DNA of 64,000 bases from Lentisphaeria bacterium (GCA_016288215.1 JAEEYQ010000006.1:1-64000), one strand, 5' to 3'. Shown: positions 8,126-16,979, counted from the first letter of the stretch. Made by a program: numbers and translations. The notes: generated from the sequence alone by a model not told the origin.

Positions 8126-10591
8126 CTATAAGTAGGTCATGCGGAGATGTTCCAGCCGCAGGGCCGCCTTCAGTTTCGCCACGGTGCAGGGGCCCTGTGG
8201 CGTGAACGTCAGAGTGCGGTTCTCCTTTGGCAGCAGCGTGATGCTGTTGTCGCTGAAGAGACCTGGAATGCCCGTCGCGCTCAAGGTGAGATAGAGGACC
8301 GGCTTGTCGGTGGACACTTCCACCTCATAGGCGTTTTTGACCTTCTTCACGGTCATGGTGACATTGGCCTTTTGCAGTGGAAGTGCCTTGTATTCAGCAA
8401 GGAAGAACTCGTTGAGATGGCGGGAGCCATGGAGTCCGCCAACCACCGTCTCCATGACGAAGAAGACACCCTCTGCCTTCAGTTTCTCCAGCTCCTCTTT
8501 GGGGAACGCCTTGACGCGACAGCTCTCGCCCGCCTTCAGCTTCAGAGTGAAGGTCTCCTTGGAGAGGCACTTGCCGTCAAAGTCCATGCCTCGCAGGGTG
8601 ACTTTGGCGTTGACGGGGTGGTCGTGGTCGTTGATGGTGTAGAGAGCGGCCTCCGGCTCGGAGGGCGGATTGATGATGGTGGATATGACAGGCATGTAGA
8701 AGCGTCGGGCGTGGTATTGCAGCTGTTTCCAGTTGCCACCGTATTCGATGCTGGACCAAGAGGCGACAGGCCAGTCGTCATTCAGCTGCCAGAAGATGGT
8801 GCCCATGCAGCGGGGCCGGAGGGTCCGCCAGAACTCCACGCCGGTTTTGATGGCCAGAGCCTGTTGAACCTGAGAGAGATAGAAAAAGGCGGGGTTGCTT
8901 TCCGGCATGCGGAAATAGCGGCTGAACATGGAGATGATGGGGGTGTTGCCCGTGGGGCATTTCTGATGGTGTTCCATGATGGGGGAGAACACGTTCATCT
9001 CGCTCTCAGGGCAGTAGCTGGCCACTGTCTCCAGCGAAGGGAAGGACTGGAAGCCGAATTCGGAGCAGAAGCGTGGCTTGATGCCGTAGTAGGCGGAGAA
9101 GTTCTTGCCGCCATGCCACACTTCCCAATAGTGCATGTCGCCCTCCGAGTCGTTGTGCCATCCGTCGCTGAAGTTGCCGGGACCGCCGCAGGGGGAACTG
9201 GGCCAGAAGACGCGGGAGGGATCGTGTTTTCTCGCCATGCGCTCCAGTTCGCGGTTCAGACGGTCATAATTGACGATCCAGGCGGTGCGGTTGCCGCCAA
9301 ACCAGCCGGTGGCGCCGAGCACCTCGTTGTCGCCGCACCACAGCGCCAGCGACGCATGGGAGCGGAGACGGCGCAGCTGGTACTGCAGCTCGTCCTGCAC
9401 CGTGGCGATGAATTCCTCCGAGGAGGGATAGAGGGAGCAGGAGAACATCATGTCCTGCCAGATCAGAATGCCCTTGCGGTCGCACAGCTCATAGAAGATG
9501 TCCTTCTCGTATTGGCCGCCGCCCCACACGCGAAGCATGTTCATGTTGGCGAGGCGGGCGGACTCCAGCAGGTTCTCATAGCGCTCAACGGTCTGGCGGC
9601 CTGGAAAGGCGTCGCAGGGAATCCAGTCCGCGCCTTTGGCGAAGATGTCCACGCCGTTGATGCGGAAGGTCATGGAAAGCCCCCATTGGTCCCGTTGGTT
9701 GACGACTTCCAGCGAGCGCAGCCCGATTTCCCGCGTCATTTCATCGTCCTCCGTGCTGACGGTGAGCGGATAGAGGTTCTGTTCGCCGTAGCCGTTGGGC
9801 CACCAGAGGCGGGGGTTGGTGACGGTGAAATCCATCTCGACCGTGTTCTCGCCGACGGCCAGCTGGACCTTTTGGGCTTTGGTCATTCCGTTGAAGGCGA
9901 AGGAGACCTTCTGTTCGCAGGGCTTGGGGGCGTAGAGCACGGCCACCGCCGTCACATGGGCCACGCCGTTTTCGTGGTGCTGATTCGTGTAGACATAGTC
10001 GATGCGGGATTTATTGACCCCTTTGAGCACCAGCGGCGCATAGACGCCACTGGTCATGAGGGTGACGCCCCAGTCCCAGCCGCCGGCGCAGTGGGGCTTG
10101 CGGACCAGATTCATCCCTTTGACGCTGCAGACGGTGTTCATGGGGTATTCCTTTGGCAGGGTCTTCGCGATGGCCTCCGCCTCCGACTCCACGGGGCGGA
10201 TGGTCAGCGATATGCGGTTCTTCCCCTTCTTGAGGAAGGGTTTCACGTCCGGACGGTAAACGGCGAACTGGTTGCCGCACTCCACGGCAATCTTGCCGTT
10301 GATGCGGATGGTGCAGAACAAATCTACCATGCTGGCTTCCAGATAGATATGACTAGAGGCGAGCAACTCGTCGGAGACCTCGAACTCCCGCTTGAAGACC
10401 CATGTGTAGCGGCGGAAATCCTGCACGATGTTTTCGTTGGCGCCATAGTAGGGGTCAGGCATGAGGCCGGCGTCAAGTAGGGCGCTGTAGTTGTCCCCTG
10501 GAAGCTCCACGGGAATTGTCCGTTTGCCGAATGCGGGAGATGTGCTGGAAAGGGACCATTGTCCGGAAAGATTGAGCGTTTTCGTCGTCAT
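8126..10591 (-). CDS. Beta-mannosidase, glycoside hydrolase family 2
   Basis: The 821-residue protein follows the family 2 plan of bacterial and lysosomal beta-mannosidases. It has an N-terminal sugar-binding beta-sandwich (LSGQWSLSS, LPGDNYSALLDAGLMPDPYYG), an immunoglobulin-like domain, and a TIM barrel. The probable acid/base is the Glu in WCGDNEVLG and the probable nucleophile is the Glu in FCSEFGFQSFPS. It hydrolyses terminal beta-mannosyl residues, as in N-glycan core or mannan oligosaccharides. No signal peptide is visible, so it probably acts in the cytoplasm on imported oligosaccharides. It is the last gene of a run with the amidohydrolase (11 nt apart) and the mutarotase. Confidence 0.9.
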   Translation of the reverse strand: MTTKTLNLSGQWSLSSTSPAFGKRTIPVELPGDNYSALLDAGLMPDPYYGANENIVQDFRRYTWVFKREFEVSDELLASSHIYLEASMVDLFCTIRINGKIAVECGNQFAVYRPDVKPFLKKGKNRISLTIRPVESEAEAIAKTLPKEYPMNTVCSVKGMNLVRKPHCAGGWDWGVTLMTSGVYAPLVLKGVNKSRIDYVYTNQHHENGVAHVTAVAVLYAPKPCEQKVSFAFNGMTKAQKVQLAVGENTVEMDFTVTNPRLWWPNGYGEQNLYPLTVSTEDDEMTREIGLRSLEVVNQRDQWGLSMTFRINGVDIFAKGADWIPCDAFPGRQTVERYENLLESARLANMNMLRVWGGGQYEKDIFYELCDRKGILIWQDMMFSCSLYPSSEEFIATVQDELQYQLRRLRSHASLALWCGDNEVLGATGWFGGNRTAWIVNYDRLNRELERMARKHDPSRVFWPSSPCGGPGNFSDGWHNDSEGDMHYWEVWHGGKNFSAYYGIKPRFCSEFGFQSFPSLETVASYCPESEMNVFSPIMEHHQKCPTGNTPIISMFSRYFRMPESNPAFFYLSQVQQALAIKTGVEFWRTLRPRCMGTIFWQLNDDWPVASWSSIEYGGNWKQLQYHARRFYMPVISTIINPPSEPEAALYTINDHDHPVNAKVTLRGMDFDGKCLSKETFTLKLKAGESCRVKAFPKEELEKLKAEGVFFVMETVVGGLHGSRHLNEFFLAEYKALPLQKANVTMTVKKVKNAYEVEVSTDKPVLYLTLSATGIPGLFSDNSITLLPKENRTLTFTPQGPCTVAKLKAALRLEHLRMTYL

Positions 10592-10602
10592 GGTTCTTAT
10601 GG

Positions 10603-11358
10603 TCAGTAATTTAGCCCGAAGGCGTTGTTGATGTTGTTGTTGCGCAGAAATGCAAGCAGATTTCGGTGGAAGATGTCCTGCTGTTCTTCAGGAGTGAAAT
10701 GCGTCTTCACGCGGTAGATGAAGATTTCAGGGTCGTAGCCGTCGAAATCCGTGCCGTAGAAGAGACGTTTCGTGCCGAAGGCATCCTTTGCCTTTTCGAG
10801 GGCCTGCCAGCAGAGGCCGCCGTAGAGGCCGCTGATGTCCAGCCATAGATTTGGAAGCTGCCCCTCTTCGCCAATGAAGGCGTGATTGACATGTGCGGCC
10901 ACGATGGTCAGCTGCGGGTGTCGTTTGGCCACGGGGATGATGCCCTTTGAGTTGTGCAATTGGACGACCATGCCGAGCTCTTCGCAGAGCGCGAAGAAAG
11001 GCTCGTATTCCGGCGCATCGAATTCCAGCTGGTCGGCGGGGCACCACTCGCCCGCCCAGAGGAGATTCTGACGGTGGAATTCGTGGATCCATTGCAGGGA
11101 GAGTTCGGGGTATTTGGGATGGACGCTGACGCCGGGGAGGACGAAGTCCGAAAATTTGGCATAGATGTCCAATGCGGCGCGGTTGCCTTGTTCGATGTCA
11201 TCGGCGGAGGCGGCCATGACACCCTGCCATGTGGTGAATATTGCGCCGTTGATGCCCAGTTTCCGCCATGCGTCGATTTGAGGGCGTGCTTCGGAGAAAT
11301 TATGCCCTGCGCGGCCGGGCGACGGAAGATGGCTGTGGCTGTCTATGATCATGGTCAT
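10603..11358 (-). CDS. Amidohydrolase-family metal-dependent hydrolase
   Basis: The 251-residue protein begins MTMIIDSHSHLPSPGR, with the HxH metal-binding motif of amidohydrolase TIM barrels. Later motifs are GVSVHPKYPEL, VVQLHNSKGI, TIVAAHVNHAF, LWLDISGLYGG and LFYGTDFDGYDPE, which together resemble the amidohydrolase_2 group. The start at 11358 overlaps the upstream mutarotase stop as ATGA; a longer N-terminal reading would run through that gene and is rejected. The substrate is unknown. Its position between a mutarotase and a mannosidase suggests a role in sugar or sugar-acid metabolism, but this is context only. Confidence 0.75.
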   Translation of the reverse strand: MTMIIDSHSHLPSPGRAGHNFSEARPQIDAWRKLGINGAIFTTWQGVMAASADDIEQGNRAALDIYAKFSDFVLPGVSVHPKYPELSLQWIHEFHRQNLLWAGEWCPADQLEFDAPEYEPFFALCEELGMVVQLHNSKGIIPVAKRHPQLTIVAAHVNHAFIGEEGQLPNLWLDISGLYGGLCWQALEKAKDAFGTKRLFYGTDFDGYDPEIFIYRVKTHFTPEEQQDIFHRNLLAFLRNNNINNAFGLNY

Positions 11359-12248
11359 TTCACGTAGATTTTCGTGTAGAGAGTTGCGGTTTCGCCGGGG
11401 GCCAGCTCGAAGGCGTTGTCCATGGCGTTGGCGGTTTCCACGCAGACCATGGTCTTGTAGCCGTCGTTCGGGAAGTCGCTCATCCGCTGTGACTTGGCAA
11501 TCCACGGATTCCAGACGACGGCGGACTGGCTGCCGGATTTCTCGATGACGATGGTGCGCCCGAAGACCGCATCGTGGATGTAGGCGGGCGTGGCGCAGTT
11601 CTGGTAGACTTCATCGACTTCGCGGTCGATGACGATGTCGCCATGGCGCGTCTCCGTGCGGATTTCCCCCACCTTGTTCACATATTGCAGGCCGTCGAAG
11701 CCCTCGATACGGATGCGGGAGACGTCTCCAATATTAAAATAGGTATGGAGCGCATTGGAGAGGACGACGGACCGCGAGTCTGTGTTATGCTGTATAAGCT
11801 TGAGTTCCAATGCTTTGCCGATGGTCACCTCCAGTTTGACGTCAAAGGCGTAGGGCCAGTGTGCGCGGCTGTGGGCGTTGTCCGAAAGGGCGAATGTGAC
11901 GCGTGTGGAGTCGTCGTCGCCGTCGCAGACGCTGTCAATGTCCCACAGCCATTGGCGGACGCAGCCATGGGTGGGGCCTTCCGGAATGTCCGGATGCTTG
12001 CTGAACCACGGCCAGCACACGGGAATGCCGCCTCGCAGCGCGGTGCCCTCCGCAAAGATGGCCTCTGAACTCATCCACAGCACATCTTGCTGTCCCGCAG
12101 GAATATAGCTCATGACATGGGCGCCGAGGAGGCAGATTTCCGCTGTGGCGGCGGCGTTGGCGATTTTCACCACGGGCAGTCCGCCGCACCCCGCCTGAAT
12201 GGTCACGTGCCGCGACTCGAACTTGCTCTTCAACTCATTGATATTCAT
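11355..12248 (-). CDS. D-hexose-6-phosphate mutarotase (YeaD-like, aldose 1-epimerase superfamily)
   Basis: The 297-residue protein has the galactose-mutarotase-like beta-sandwich of the YeaD group. Visible blocks are LLGAHVMSYIPAGQQDVLWMS, ALRGGIPVCWPWF, THGCVRQWLWDI, ALHTYFNIGDVSRIRIEGF and WNPWIAKSQRMSDF. The expected role is interconversion of alpha and beta anomers of hexose 6-phosphates in the cytoplasm. AAAGGAGT precedes ATG 12248. It is probably translationally coupled to the amidohydrolase and co-transcribed with the mannosidase, consistent with a small cytoplasmic hexose-use operon. Confidence 0.88.
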   Translation of the reverse strand: MNINELKSKFESRHVTIQAGCGGLPVVKIANAAATAEICLLGAHVMSYIPAGQQDVLWMSSEAIFAEGTALRGGIPVCWPWFSKHPDIPEGPTHGCVRQWLWDIDSVCDGDDDSTRVTFALSDNAHSRAHWPYAFDVKLEVTIGKALELKLIQHNTDSRSVVLSNALHTYFNIGDVSRIRIEGFDGLQYVNKVGEIRTETRHGDIVIDREVDEVYQNCATPAYIHDAVFGRTIVIEKSGSQSAVVWNPWIAKSQRMSDFPNDGYKTMVCVETANAMDNAFELAPGETATLYTKIYVK

Positions 12249-12282
12249 GATGTTACTCCTTTCTAACTAACAATTGCCATAC

Positions 12283-12348
12283 TAGCTAGCTCTAGAAGCC
12301 CTAGAAGCTCTAGATAATTCCTAATTTCTAATTTCTAATTCCTAATTG
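12283..12348 (-). repeat. CTAG nonamers and AT-rich heptamers downstream of uppP
   Basis: In the sense of uppP (minus strand), heptamers of the type GAATTAG/AAATTAG cover 12348-12316, followed by CTAG-containing nonamers (GCTCTAGAA type) at 12315-12283. The array begins about 16 nt after the uppP stop. Its order and orientation match those at 56566-56665. Confidence 0.7.
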
Positions 12349-12363
12349 CGATTCGCCGCGTCG

Positions 12364-13158
12364 TCACCGCAAGGTGAAGAACAGGATGAGGCCAAGCACA
12401 ATCCGATAGTAGCCGAAGACCTTGAAGTCCCGTTTGCGGATGAAATTCATCAGGAAGGCGATGACGCTCCAAGAGGAGGCGAAGGCCACGACCAGCCCGA
12501 ACAGCGTGTAGCCCCATTCCGTTCCGCTGAGGGAGGCGCCGTGCTTGAGCAGGCTGTAGCCCGTGGCGGCGAACATGGTGGGGATGGCCAGAAAGAAGGA
12601 ATACTCCACGGCCGTCTCGCGGGAGGCGCCTAGGCCAAGTGCTCCTAAAATCGTTGCGGCGGAACGAGATACGCCTGGAATCATCGCCACGCATTGGGCG
12701 CAGCCGATGCCGATGAGCTGCCACCAGCTGAGGTTCTCGATGCCGTCCGTGGTGGATTTCCGCTTGAAATGCTCCAGAAGGACCAGGGCGACGCCGCCGA
12801 TGAAGAGGGCGATGGCCACGGTTTGGACGCTGTACAACCGCTCCTGAATGTCGCTGCCCCAAAGGGCGCCGATGACCAGCGAGGGGATGACGCCCACCAT
12901 GATGCGAACCCACAGCCAGAACCATTTCTTACGGGCGGGAGGCAGCATCAGGGCCTCCATGGGCAGCAGTTTCTTTCGAAAATAGAGGACCACGGCCAAA
13001 ATGGAGCCCAGCTGGATGACGGTGAAGAAGGTCTCCCGAAAGGCGTCGGATAGCTTCAGAAAATGCTCCACAATGATCATGTGGCCGGTGCTGCTGACGG
13101 GCAGGAACTCCGTCAAGCCCTGCACCAGTCCCAATATCAGAATTTTCAATGGCATCAT
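12364..13158 (-). CDS. uppP: Undecaprenyl-diphosphatase UppP (BacA)
   Basis: The 264-residue polytopic membrane protein dephosphorylates undecaprenyl diphosphate to recycle the lipid carrier for peptidoglycan and surface glycans. The family motifs GLVQGLTEFLPVSSTGH near the N-terminus and PGVSRSAATI in the middle are both present, with about eight hydrophobic segments. The start may be ATG 13158 or the adjacent ATG 13155; no strong ribosome-binding site separates them. Neighbours on the same strand are the isomerase upstream and the mutarotase downstream, separated by spacers containing a hairpin and a repeat array respectively. Confidence 0.96.
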   Translation of the reverse strand: MMPLKILILGLVQGLTEFLPVSSTGHMIIVEHFLKLSDAFRETFFTVIQLGSILAVVLYFRKKLLPMEALMLPPARKKWFWLWVRIMVGVIPSLVIGALWGSDIQERLYSVQTVAIALFIGGVALVLLEHFKRKSTTDGIENLSWWQLIGIGCAQCVAMIPGVSRSAATILGALGLGASRETAVEYSFFLAIPTMFAATGYSLLKHGASLSGTEWGYTLFGLVVAFASSWSVIAFLMNFIRKRDFKVFGYYRIVLGLILFFTLR

Positions 13159-13232
13159 GTTGCAGTTGTCAAAAAGCGGTTTCTATGTTGTAAGTTGTTT
13201 ATATCCAATAAGTTATATAAAATGATGGTGCC

Positions 13233-13282
13233 TTGCTCCCGTTGGGGCGGCGTTTGCCGCGGCCCATGCGAAACGGGAGCAA
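13233..13282. other. Large GC-rich hairpin between the sugar isomerase gene and uppP
   Basis: TTGCTCCCGTT (13233-13243) pairs with AACGGGAGCAA (13272-13282). An inner GCGGC/GCCGC stem sits in the loop. It lies 20 bp after the stop of the minus-strand isomerase gene. There is no strong T-run on that strand, so it may be a weak terminator, an attenuator ahead of uppP, or a 3'-end-protecting structure. Confidence 0.55.
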
Positions 13283-13301
13283 AGCGTTGAATATAAGCGA
13301 G

Positions 13302-14126
13302 TTAGGCGTTCCACCAGAGCTGCAGGTTGTTGACCGTCTCCAGAATGTCTCGCGTCTGTTCGGCGCCTTCCTGAATTTCGCGCTCGATGATCCATTCGCC
13401 GTCGAAGTTCAGCTCCTTAAGCAGCTTGACGAAGCGGGGGAAGTTGACCATGCCCTTGCCGACCTGCACCTCGTGCCCCAGGTTGCGTCCGTCCGTGGGA
13501 GCCATGCCGTCCTTCACATGGATGTTGCGCACATATTGGCCGAAGACGGAGAGGGCGTCGCAGGGGTTGCCTTTGCCGTAGAGGATCAGATTGGCGGGGT
13601 CCAGGTTGAGGCCCAGATTGCCGGTGCCGATGTCCTGAATGACCCGCAGCAGAACCACAGGGGTCTCCTGTCCCGTCTCGAACCAGAAGCCGATGCCCAA
13701 ATCCTTGCAATATTGGGCGACCTCGCCGATGGCGTCCACCACGGGGCGATAGGTGTAGTCCGTCATGTTTTCGGGGATGAAACCGCAGTGGGTGATGATG
13801 GCGGGAGCGCCGATCTTCTTGGCGAAGTCAGCGCCCTTTTTGAGCTCGGCGATGCGCTGTTTGCGATAGGCATATGGCACAAGTCCCAGAGTCACAGGAC
13901 CTTGTGTGAAATTCCACACGGCGGGGCCGCTGTAGCCCGCCCACACGGCGCAGGGCGTCACGCCGCTTTCTTTGCTTTCTTTGATGACCCGCTCGGCGAT
14001 TTCATCCGTGTAGAAGGTGGGGCTCCACATGCAGAGCTGGCAGGTGGACAGACCGAACGCCTTGATGTGGCCGAAGATGCCTTGGGGGCGGTCGAGATTC
14101 AGAGAGTTGATGACACCGATGCGCAT
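13302..14126 (-). CDS. Sugar phosphate isomerase/epimerase-family TIM-barrel protein
   Basis: The 274-residue protein resembles the xylose-isomerase-like TIM-barrel (AP endonuclease 2) superfamily, which includes sugar isomerases, epimerases and inosose dehydratases. Visible blocks are IITHCGFIPE, FWFETGQETP, GLNLDPANLILYG, VRNIHVKDG, GKGMVNFPRFVKLL and GEWIIEREI. The spaced Glu, Asp, His and Glu residues match the metal-binding positions of the fold. AAAGGAAG precedes ATG 14126. The substrate is not known. Confidence 0.8.
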   Translation of the reverse strand: MRIGVINSLNLDRPQGIFGHIKAFGLSTCQLCMWSPTFYTDEIAERVIKESKESGVTPCAVWAGYSGPAVWNFTQGPVTLGLVPYAYRKQRIAELKKGADFAKKIGAPAIITHCGFIPENMTDYTYRPVVDAIGEVAQYCKDLGIGFWFETGQETPVVLLRVIQDIGTGNLGLNLDPANLILYGKGNPCDALSVFGQYVRNIHVKDGMAPTDGRNLGHEVQVGKGMVNFPRFVKLLKELNFDGEWIIEREIQEGAEQTRDILETVNNLQLWWNA

Positions 14127-14186
14127 GGTTTTCTTCCTTTGTTACTTGTTGATATAGAGTGAATTATGGTTATAAATGAGGTTTTT

Positions 14187-14963
14187 CTATACAGTGAGGG
14201 GAGAGGCGTCGCCGATGAAGGTTCCCGCCAGTTGGCAATGGAGCTGGTCGCCTTCGCGGATTTCCACGTCAAAACGCGGTCCGTCCACGGCTCCGACGAC
14301 CTGCAGTTCCGCGCCTGGGCGGGTGGCCTGAACGTAATTGACCTGCAGCTCGCGGATTTGGGCTGTGGGCCGCGCCTCCGCCAGCCAGTCGGCGGCCATG
14401 CCGGCGTAGCGGGCGTTGTTCATGTGGAAATTGATGTCTATCATACTGTCGCCCACATGGATGGACATGGGGCGACCAACGGCGCGCCGTTCCAGCTTGT
14501 CCAGTTCGGGGAAGTACACGGGCAGGTTCCCATGAGGCGGCAGCCGGTTTTCGAGCAGTTCCTTCACCCGCAGGGGACGTAGCCGCTCCGCGTCTAGCAG
14601 AACCCAGTGGCTGGAGGCGACGGCGAATTCGGCACCGTCCTCTCCAAAAAGACGGAATTGCCGTAGGGCGAACAGGCGGTCGAAGCCGGAGGGCCAGGTC
14701 TCCACGCGAATCGTCGCCCCATGGGGCGGCAGCGTGGTCATGGCGATTTTCAACCGGGCTAGCACCCATAGCCGATGAGATTCTGTAAGTTGTTTATATC
14801 CAACATGTAACGCATCAGCATGGTTGGCGGCCACTTCTTGTAGAAAGTTGAAGACACTCTCCAGCCGACAGGCCCCCTGGCGGTCCACATCGGAGTACAG
14901 GATCCGAAAGGATTCCCGCCAGATGGCATTCGGTGCCTCCGCATTGTCTGTCAGATTTGTCAT
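14187..14963 (-). CDS. Acyl-ACP thioesterase-like protein (double hot-dog)
   Basis: The 258-residue protein has two hot-dog halves of the bacterial acyl-ACP thioesterase type. The N-terminal half shows ESFRILYSDVDRQGACRL and NFLQEVAANHAD; the second half shows DINFHMNNARYAGMAADW, the conserved Asn-His-Asn region expected for the active site. It would release fatty acids from acyl-ACP in the cytoplasm. The start at ATG 14963 gives a family-like N-terminus; a longer frame would run toward the divergent lipoprotein gene. The 124-bp spacer to that gene must hold both promoters. Confidence 0.85.
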   Translation of the reverse strand: MTNLTDNAEAPNAIWRESFRILYSDVDRQGACRLESVFNFLQEVAANHADALHVGYKQLTESHRLWVLARLKIAMTTLPPHGATIRVETWPSGFDRLFALRQFRLFGEDGAEFAVASSHWVLLDAERLRPLRVKELLENRLPPHGNLPVYFPELDKLERRAVGRPMSIHVGDSMIDINFHMNNARYAGMAADWLAEARPTAQIRELQVNYVQATRPGAELQVVGAVDGPRFDVEIREGDQLHCQLAGTFIGDASPLTV

Positions 14964-15087
14964 AGCGCCCACGTTTTTTGTCAGCTGGCGGCGTGCGTTT
15001 CCGCCATGCCGTATTACATTTATATATATTGTATTAATATAGCGTCCTTTCTTGAATTGGCTGACCATCTATCAGGAGAAAACATCC

Positions 15088-16041
15088 ATGAAACGCATTT
15101 TTGCAGGCATTCCTCTCGTCTTGCTGGCCCTCGCCCTTGCGGGCTGCGGAAAAACGGAACAGAAAGTCCGCATCGGGGTCTCGATTCCCGCGGCCACCCA
15201 TGGCTGGAGCGGTGGCGTGGTGTGGTGCGCCGAACAGGCCAAGAAGGAGCTGGAGGCCGACGGCAAGACGGAGGTCATTCTGGTCACCAGCGCGGACGCC
15301 GCCTCCCAGGTGGACCGCATCGAGAACCTGCTGACCCGCGATTTGGACGCGTTGGTGGTCATGGCGCAGGAGCCCGGCCCGCTGACGGCCATCTGCGAGC
15401 AGGCGGTCAGCCAGGGCATCTTCCTGACCGTCGTCTCCAACCCGTTGGACAAGAAGGTCGAGAACATCTTCGTCAATGGTGACAACCGCAGTTTCGGGGC
15501 CGCCGCCGCGCAGGCCATGGGCAAGCTGTTGGATGGCAAGGGCGACATTCTGGTCATGGAGGGCATCCCGTGCCCCATCAACACGGACCGGGTGGAGGCG
15601 TTCCGCGAGGAGCTGGCCAAGGACTTCCCCAACATTAAAATCATGGAGTCCCAGACCGCCAACTGGAACACGGAGAAGGGCTTGGCGGTCATGGAGAACT
15701 TCCTCATGAAGTATTCGAAGATTGACGCCGTGTGGGCAGGGGACGATGATGTGCTCATCGGCGCCCTGAAGGGATATGCGGAGTCCGGCCGTCAGGATGT
15801 GAAGGCCTTCGTGGGCGGCGGCGGCGCCAAGGTCATCGTCAAGAAGATTTTGGACGGCGATCCCCTGGTCAAGGCCACGGTCACCTATCCGCCCCAGATG
15901 CTGAAGGTCGCCATCGACGAGACCGTCAAGGCCATCCGCGAGGGCAAGACGGCGGAGACCGGACGCGAAATCATCGTCAAGTCCCAAATCATCACGTCCG
16001 ACAATGCGCAGGACCATTATTACCCAGATTCCGTCTACTGA
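15088..16041 (+). CDS. Sugar ABC transporter substrate-binding lipoprotein
   Basis: The 317-residue protein starts with a lipoprotein signal peptide ending LALALAGC, so the mature N-terminal Cys is lipid-anchored. The rest is a type 1 periplasmic binding protein of the ribose/galactose group: VRIGVSIPAATHGW, then SADAASQVDRIENLL, DALVVMAQEPGPL, IFVNGDNRSFGAAAAQAMG and DAVWAGDDDVLIGALKG. AGGAGA lies 8 nt before ATG 15088. No permease or ATPase gene is nearby, so it is either an orphan receptor that uses a transporter encoded elsewhere or part of a chemosensory system. Confidence 0.88.
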   Translation: MKRIFAGIPLVLLALALAGCGKTEQKVRIGVSIPAATHGWSGGVVWCAEQAKKELEADGKTEVILVTSADAASQVDRIENLLTRDLDALVVMAQEPGPLTAICEQAVSQGIFLTVVSNPLDKKVENIFVNGDNRSFGAAAAQAMGKLLDGKGDILVMEGIPCPINTDRVEAFREELAKDFPNIKIMESQTANWNTEKGLAVMENFLMKYSKIDAVWAGDDDVLIGALKGYAESGRQDVKAFVGGGGAKVIVKKILDGDPLVKATVTYPPQMLKVAIDETVKAIREGKTAETGREIIVKSQIITSDNAQDHYYPDSVY

Positions 16042-16099
16042 GTTGCATTTCCGCCTATCCATGCCATATTAATGGAATGACCAAGCGGATTCGTCTGCA

Positions 16100-16189
16100 G
16101 GAGAGATGCCGGAGTGGTCGAACGGGACGGTCTCGAAAACCGTTAACGAGCTTGCTCGTTCCAGGGTTCGAATCCCTGTCTCTCCGCCA
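16100..16189 (+). tRNA. tRNA-Ser (anticodon CGA)
   Basis: The acceptor stem GGAGAGA (16100-16106) pairs with TCTCTCC (16179-16185), followed by discriminator G and an encoded CCA. The anticodon arm is ACGGT/ACCGT with loop CTCGAAA, which gives anticodon CGA for UCG codons. A long variable arm (AACGAG/CTCGTT) is diagnostic of a class II tRNA. The T arm is CAGGG-TTCGAAT-CCCTG. Confidence 0.97.
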
Positions 16190-16256
16190 ATGCCATTGCC
16201 GCAAGAGGCGGCAAGTGTGTAATGCCATGGCATAGAGGAATGTATAGGTTTTTGCC

Positions 16257-16736
16257 ATGTTGCTGTACCATGGAAGCAATGTTGAAGTCTCCGAACCGCG
16301 GCTGATTCCTTCAGAACGGCAGCTGGATTTCAGCAATGGCTTCTATGTGACCACCGATTACAACCAAGCCGCAAAATGGGCGACGTCAAAGGTCATGCGC
16401 AAACGTACTGGAAGAGCGTCGGTCTCTGTGTATGAAGTCGTGGAATCTGACTGGCAGTCCCTTGCGATCTTGCGATTCCGCAAGGCGGATGAGGAATGGT
16501 TGCGATTTGTCAACGCCAATCGACATGGATTGACCGTGGAATGTGATGCAGATGTCGTCATGGGACCAGTGGCCAATGACAATACGATGCCCGTGCTGAA
16601 TCTATATTTCAGCGGCGTCTATACGGAACAGGAGGCCTTGCGGCGCCTGCTGACGCAGAAGTTGAAGGATCAGCTTGCCTTCAAGACGGCAAAGGCCATC
16701 CGCACGCTTGTCTTCAGGGAGTGCATCGCCCCATGA
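16257..16736 (+). CDS. DUF3990-domain protein, possible ADP-ribosyltransferase-fold toxin
   Basis: The 159-residue protein shows the DUF3990 pattern: LYHGSNVEV at the start (His5), DFSNGFYVTTDYNQAAKWA (Tyr30), the block DADVVMGPVANDNT near residue 97-110, and DQLAFKTAKAIRTLVF at the end. The His in YHGS and the Tyr in GFYVTTD fit the H-Y-x pattern of ADP-ribosyltransferase-like folds; this link is inference. No SD sequence is clear. It begins 67 bp after tRNA-Ser and overlaps the next small gene as ATGATGA, so three genes form a tight unit. A toxin role is plausible by analogy to toxin-antitoxin modules but is not shown. Confidence 0.7.
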   Translation: MLLYHGSNVEVSEPRLIPSERQLDFSNGFYVTTDYNQAAKWATSKVMRKRTGRASVSVYEVVESDWQSLAILRFRKADEEWLRFVNANRHGLTVECDADVVMGPVANDNTMPVLNLYFSGVYTEQEALRRLLTQKLKDQLAFKTAKAIRTLVFRECIAP

Positions 16737-16978
16737 TGAAGCTTCCCGCCATCATATTGGACTATTACGATCGAGAAGTCACGCGGCTCATCAGCGAGAA
16801 ATTCGGCTTTGAGCCCATGACGGCGTTGCGCATGTTTCTTGCATCGGAAACCTATCGGATGCTGATTGATCCGAAATTGGACATGGGGGAGTTCTCGCCG
16901 TTCATCATTTTGGATTTGTGGGAGAATGAAAAAATCACCGGCGACCCCAGAACCTCCGTCTTCATCAGGAGTGAATGA
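16733..16978 (+). CDS. Small DUF3791-associated protein, possible antitoxin-like partner
   Basis: The 81-residue protein starts MMKLPAIILDYYDREV and ends ITGDPRTSVFIRSE; the second half contains FSPFIILDLWENEKITGDP. Proteins of this kind commonly sit beside DUF3990 and DUF3791 genes. It overlaps the DUF3990 stop codon and ends 1 bp before the next start, so the three are almost certainly co-translated. ATG 16733 or ATG 16736 could be the start. There is no signal peptide or membrane segment. The function is unknown; an antitoxin or adaptor role is a guess from context. Confidence 0.65.
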   Translation: MMKLPAIILDYYDREVTRLISEKFGFEPMTALRMFLASETYRMLIDPKLDMGEFSPFIILDLWENEKITGDPRTSVFIRSE

Positions 16979-16979
16979 C

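Noticed and set aside
8147-10480. 777-codon plus-strand frame opposite the beta-mannosidase gene
   Set aside because: It is antisense to a gene with clear GH2 motifs. High GC with few stop codons produces such long shadow frames; its translation is rich in H, G, V, A and D and matches no family.
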